A DNA stretch of 64,000 nucleotides. Origin: Desulfurococcaceae archaeon AG1 (lineage in GTDB: Archaea; Thermoproteota; Thermoprotei_A; Sulfolobales; AG1). Below the pieces are notes generated by a model. It made no database searches. It worked only from the letters and a program-made list of their open reading frames with translations, and was not told the DNA's origin. The position numbers and the translations under genes are program-made. This document shows, in pieces, positions 62,228-64,000 of this stretch. The first letter of the stretch is position 1, and the number at the start of each line of letters is the position of its first letter. The DNA lies in NCBI GenBank assembly GCA_003116855.1, contig BEWT01000016.1, positions 114,183-178,182 of the forward strand, written 5' to 3'.

Positions 62228-63645
62228 ATGCCCATAATGATCGTGTTCCTCGCGGTTCCGAAGAATATCTTTGATGCTATTAGCGATGATACCGTTACTG
62301 ATGACAGAAGCATGACGATCATGCCTAGGCTATGTGCGGCTGAACCCATCATCGGGACTATCTGTGCAAGCATTATTGGCTGTGCTAGGGTTGCTGTAAG
62401 TGATAGCAAAGATCCCACGATCCTATTGGTATTCTTTGCCATCACATCCATGATCTCTTCCGAGAATCTGGTGATAACTACAGGCTCGACCCCACCCTTT
62501 TCTCTGAAAAAGACTAGAGAGAATATGATATAGTGTAATATCCATGGTGCGTATGAGCCTACTTTTTGTGCCTCCTTATCTAGGTCGAGACCATCTAGTG
62601 TTCTATATGCCTTGGCATAACTGCTTATAGAAACCAGAATATCCCTAGCCCTCCCGAAACCGGCGAGATAGTTTGCGAAAATCACTAGCCAAGGGATACC
62701 CACAATGATCATAGCGATCGATAATATGATAATGATGCTCTTCATTATATTCATCTGGATGATTGATAAGGCTAGTAGGTATATTGATACATATGCCAAT
62801 ACTATAAGGCCTATAGAGAGTACGCTTAGTAAGGAAACACGTAACATCTTGTCCCCACTTATTATGAGTCTGAGTGGAAGGGGTGTTTGAGGCAGTAATA
62901 GAACTGCTACTGGTGTGCCTAAACTAACCATGATGCCTGTGCTTAGCGCTATATGATCGCCGAGGATCGATGAGATCCCTAGGACGAGGATCGGTATTGT
63001 TGTGAGCACCATTGTTATCACCAGACCGATCTGGGCTGCCAGGTCTATCGATCTCGATGCCCGTCGGGAAGCCTCTCTGATCATCTCTAGCCCAAGCGTG
63101 TTTAAGGTCTCTATACCTGTTCCTAAGCTTATGCTTGAGAGATATGTTATCAGAGTTTTCTTAACACCTCTAGGGATCCCTGCTAGTCTATCTAAGGCCT
63201 CCTCAAAGCCTATGTATTTGGATGCATTGATAAGCCTTCTTGAGAGACTTTTAAAATATCTAAACACCCCAGCCTCGCTGGTTGAGATAAAATGAATGGC
63301 TTCTATAAGCTCGAGCCCTGTCCTAGTTATTGCTGATGCCATGAAAACCAAATATGGTAGTTCCTCTGATAATCCTTTCGCCTTCTCCAAGGATCTCGAG
63401 ACCCTGGCTAGGATCTTGTGTAGAGATAAAACAGATCCCGAAATTGCGAGTGCTATTGATAATCCTACGCTATATGGTATGGTTCCCAACAAGAGGGTAG
63501 TGATAGTTGCAAGTGATAAGGAGAGTATCACACCTATAATGGCTGTTATCAGCTCTCTCTGTAGAGATAGATAATCCCTGTAACTCGATATCGAGATCGC
63601 CAGTAACTCTGAGTATTTCCTTACAGCTCGTGAGAGGATATCCAT
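62191..63645 (-). CDS. FlaJ/TadC-like type IV pilus assembly membrane protein
   Basis: 484 residues with two T2SF-type units. Cytoplasmic region LEKAKGLSEELPYLVFMASAITRTGLELIEAIHFI ... SKYIGFEEALDRLAGIPRG, then membrane pairs (ITMVLTTIPILVLGISSIL, ISLGTPVAVLLLP), and a second, more hydrophobic half. This is the polytopic platform protein that works with the secretion ATPase encoded upstream (63660-). Gap to that gene is 14 bp. Confidence 0.85.
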   Translation of the reverse strand: MDILSRAVRKYSELLAISISSYRDYLSLQRELITAIIGVILSLSLATITTLLLGTIPYSVGLSIALAISGSVLSLHKILARVSRSLEKAKGLSEELPYLVFMASAITRTGLELIEAIHFISTSEAGVFRYFKSLSRRLINASKYIGFEEALDRLAGIPRGVKKTLITYLSSISLGTGIETLNTLGLEMIREASRRASRSIDLAAQIGLVITMVLTTIPILVLGISSILGDHIALSTGIMVSLGTPVAVLLLPQTPLPLRLIISGDKMLRVSLLSVLSIGLIVLAYVSIYLLALSIIQMNIMKSIIIILSIAMIIVGIPWLVIFANYLAGFGRARDILVSISSYAKAYRTLDGLDLDKEAQKVGSYAPWILHYIIFSLVFFREKGGVEPVVITRFSEEIMDVMAKNTNRIVGSLLSLTATLAQPIMLAQIVPMMGSAAHSLGMIVMLLSSVTVSSLIASKIFFGTARNTIIMGMCFLLLYILLLR

Positions 63646-63659
63646 GGCGGTACCGAACC

Positions 63660-64000
63660 CTAATCGGTTTTGACTAAGATGCTCCCAGAATTCCTTGTCC
63701 TGTTAGCTCTCCTCAATCTAATGCTTCTCTCCATGATCCTTGGGCTGTTTTCCTCCACAGAATAGATCGTATGTATATCTATGTCATCCTCCACAAGGAT
63801 CTCATCCACTCTCTCTACACACCTACCTACCCCCTTACCATTCACGCACCCGATACCCATGATAACTATAGTCCATATGCTGCCGATCTGGTGCTTAGAC
63901 ATGTTTATAGGAGGCGACATAAGCCTGGTTATAACCTCCTCTGAAGACCCACCGTGGAATGTTGTGAGAGCCCCCATGCCCATGTTTAGAGCTTGAGCTA
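63660..64000 (-). CDS. Type II/IV secretion-system ATPase (FlaI/GspE-like), C-terminal end; 5' part outside window
   Basis: The frame is open to the window edge (ALNMGMGALTTFHGGSSEEVITRLMSPPINMSKHQIGSIWTIVIMG). TTFHGGSSEEVITRL with PPINM is the conserved end of the motor domain of FlaI/GspE/TadA-type hexameric ATPases. The Walker motifs lie beyond the window. It is followed by the FlaJ-like gene, which confirms the pairing. Confidence 0.88.
   Translation of the reverse strand, partial: AQALNMGMGALTTFHGGSSEEVITRLMSPPINMSKHQIGSIWTIVIMGIGCVNGKGVGRCVERVDEILVEDDIDIHTIYSVEENSPRIMERSIRLRRANRTRNSGSILVKTD

Overview
The window is a chromosomal segment of a hyperthermophilic crenarchaeote (Thermoproteota, class Thermoprotei; Desulfurococcales- or Sulfolobales-like). 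The evidence is a cren7 chromatin gene, a crenarchaeal single-OB SSB with an RGG tail, archaeal DnaG, Sec61-beta, S17e, a group II thermosome, tRNA genes with short introns at 37/38, TATA boxes 25-40 bp before starts, many GTG/TTG starts and tightly overlapping operons.

Layout. 1-2.3 kb: partial apgM, an intron-containing tRNA-His, an unknown gene and archaemetzincin. 2.5-9.3 kb: two divergent metal-uptake operons. A BtuF/C/D-like importer runs left, and a ZnuA/C/B-like importer plus a DtxR-family regulator runs right. They share a promoter region with two near-identical palindromic operators. 9.4-20 kb: alcohol dehydrogenase, an idsA-DUF2118-gltX operon, gapN, serS, membrane proteins and dnaG. 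20-25.6 kb: rpiA, small regulators, an MGMT/AK6-like pair, sec61-beta, and a compact rps17e / MoaD-like / Cgi121-like run in which the last two genes have no canonical start codon. 25.7-38.8 kb: thermosome, SagB-type nitroreductase, mtnP, ssb-pqqD, CDF transporter, DPM-GtrA glycosyltransferase, TatD, TldE/TldD and an MFS transporter. 39-40.8 kb: a degenerate repeat, a nucleotidyltransferase-like gene, tRNA-Phe and cytidine deaminase.

40,947-51,774 is an integrated 10,786-bp element inserted in tRNA-Gly(CCC). It is bounded by a 42-bp direct repeat of the 3' part of the tRNA. Its tyrosine recombinase gene is split across the two ends in the SSV manner; joining the ends restores one 379-codon reading frame. 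Inside are a winged-helix regulator, a ribbon-helix-helix protein, many small membrane proteins, a holin/YvrJ-like protein and several large unrecognised proteins with C-terminal membrane anchors. I found no recognisable replication protein, packaging ATPase or known capsid protein. This is the best candidate here for an undescribed virus or plasmid.

51.7-64 kb: tRNA-Gly, a tnpB-like remnant, tRNA-Arg(CCT) directly upstream of argS, an oxidoreductase, a C/D-box sRNA, cren7, malic enzyme and GNAT. A leftward type IV pilus / DNA-transfer-like cluster (secretion ATPase, FlaJ-like protein, an 810-residue protein, and a VirB4/HerA-type ATPase split in two) closes the window. I had no search tools, so family names rest on motifs and recall.
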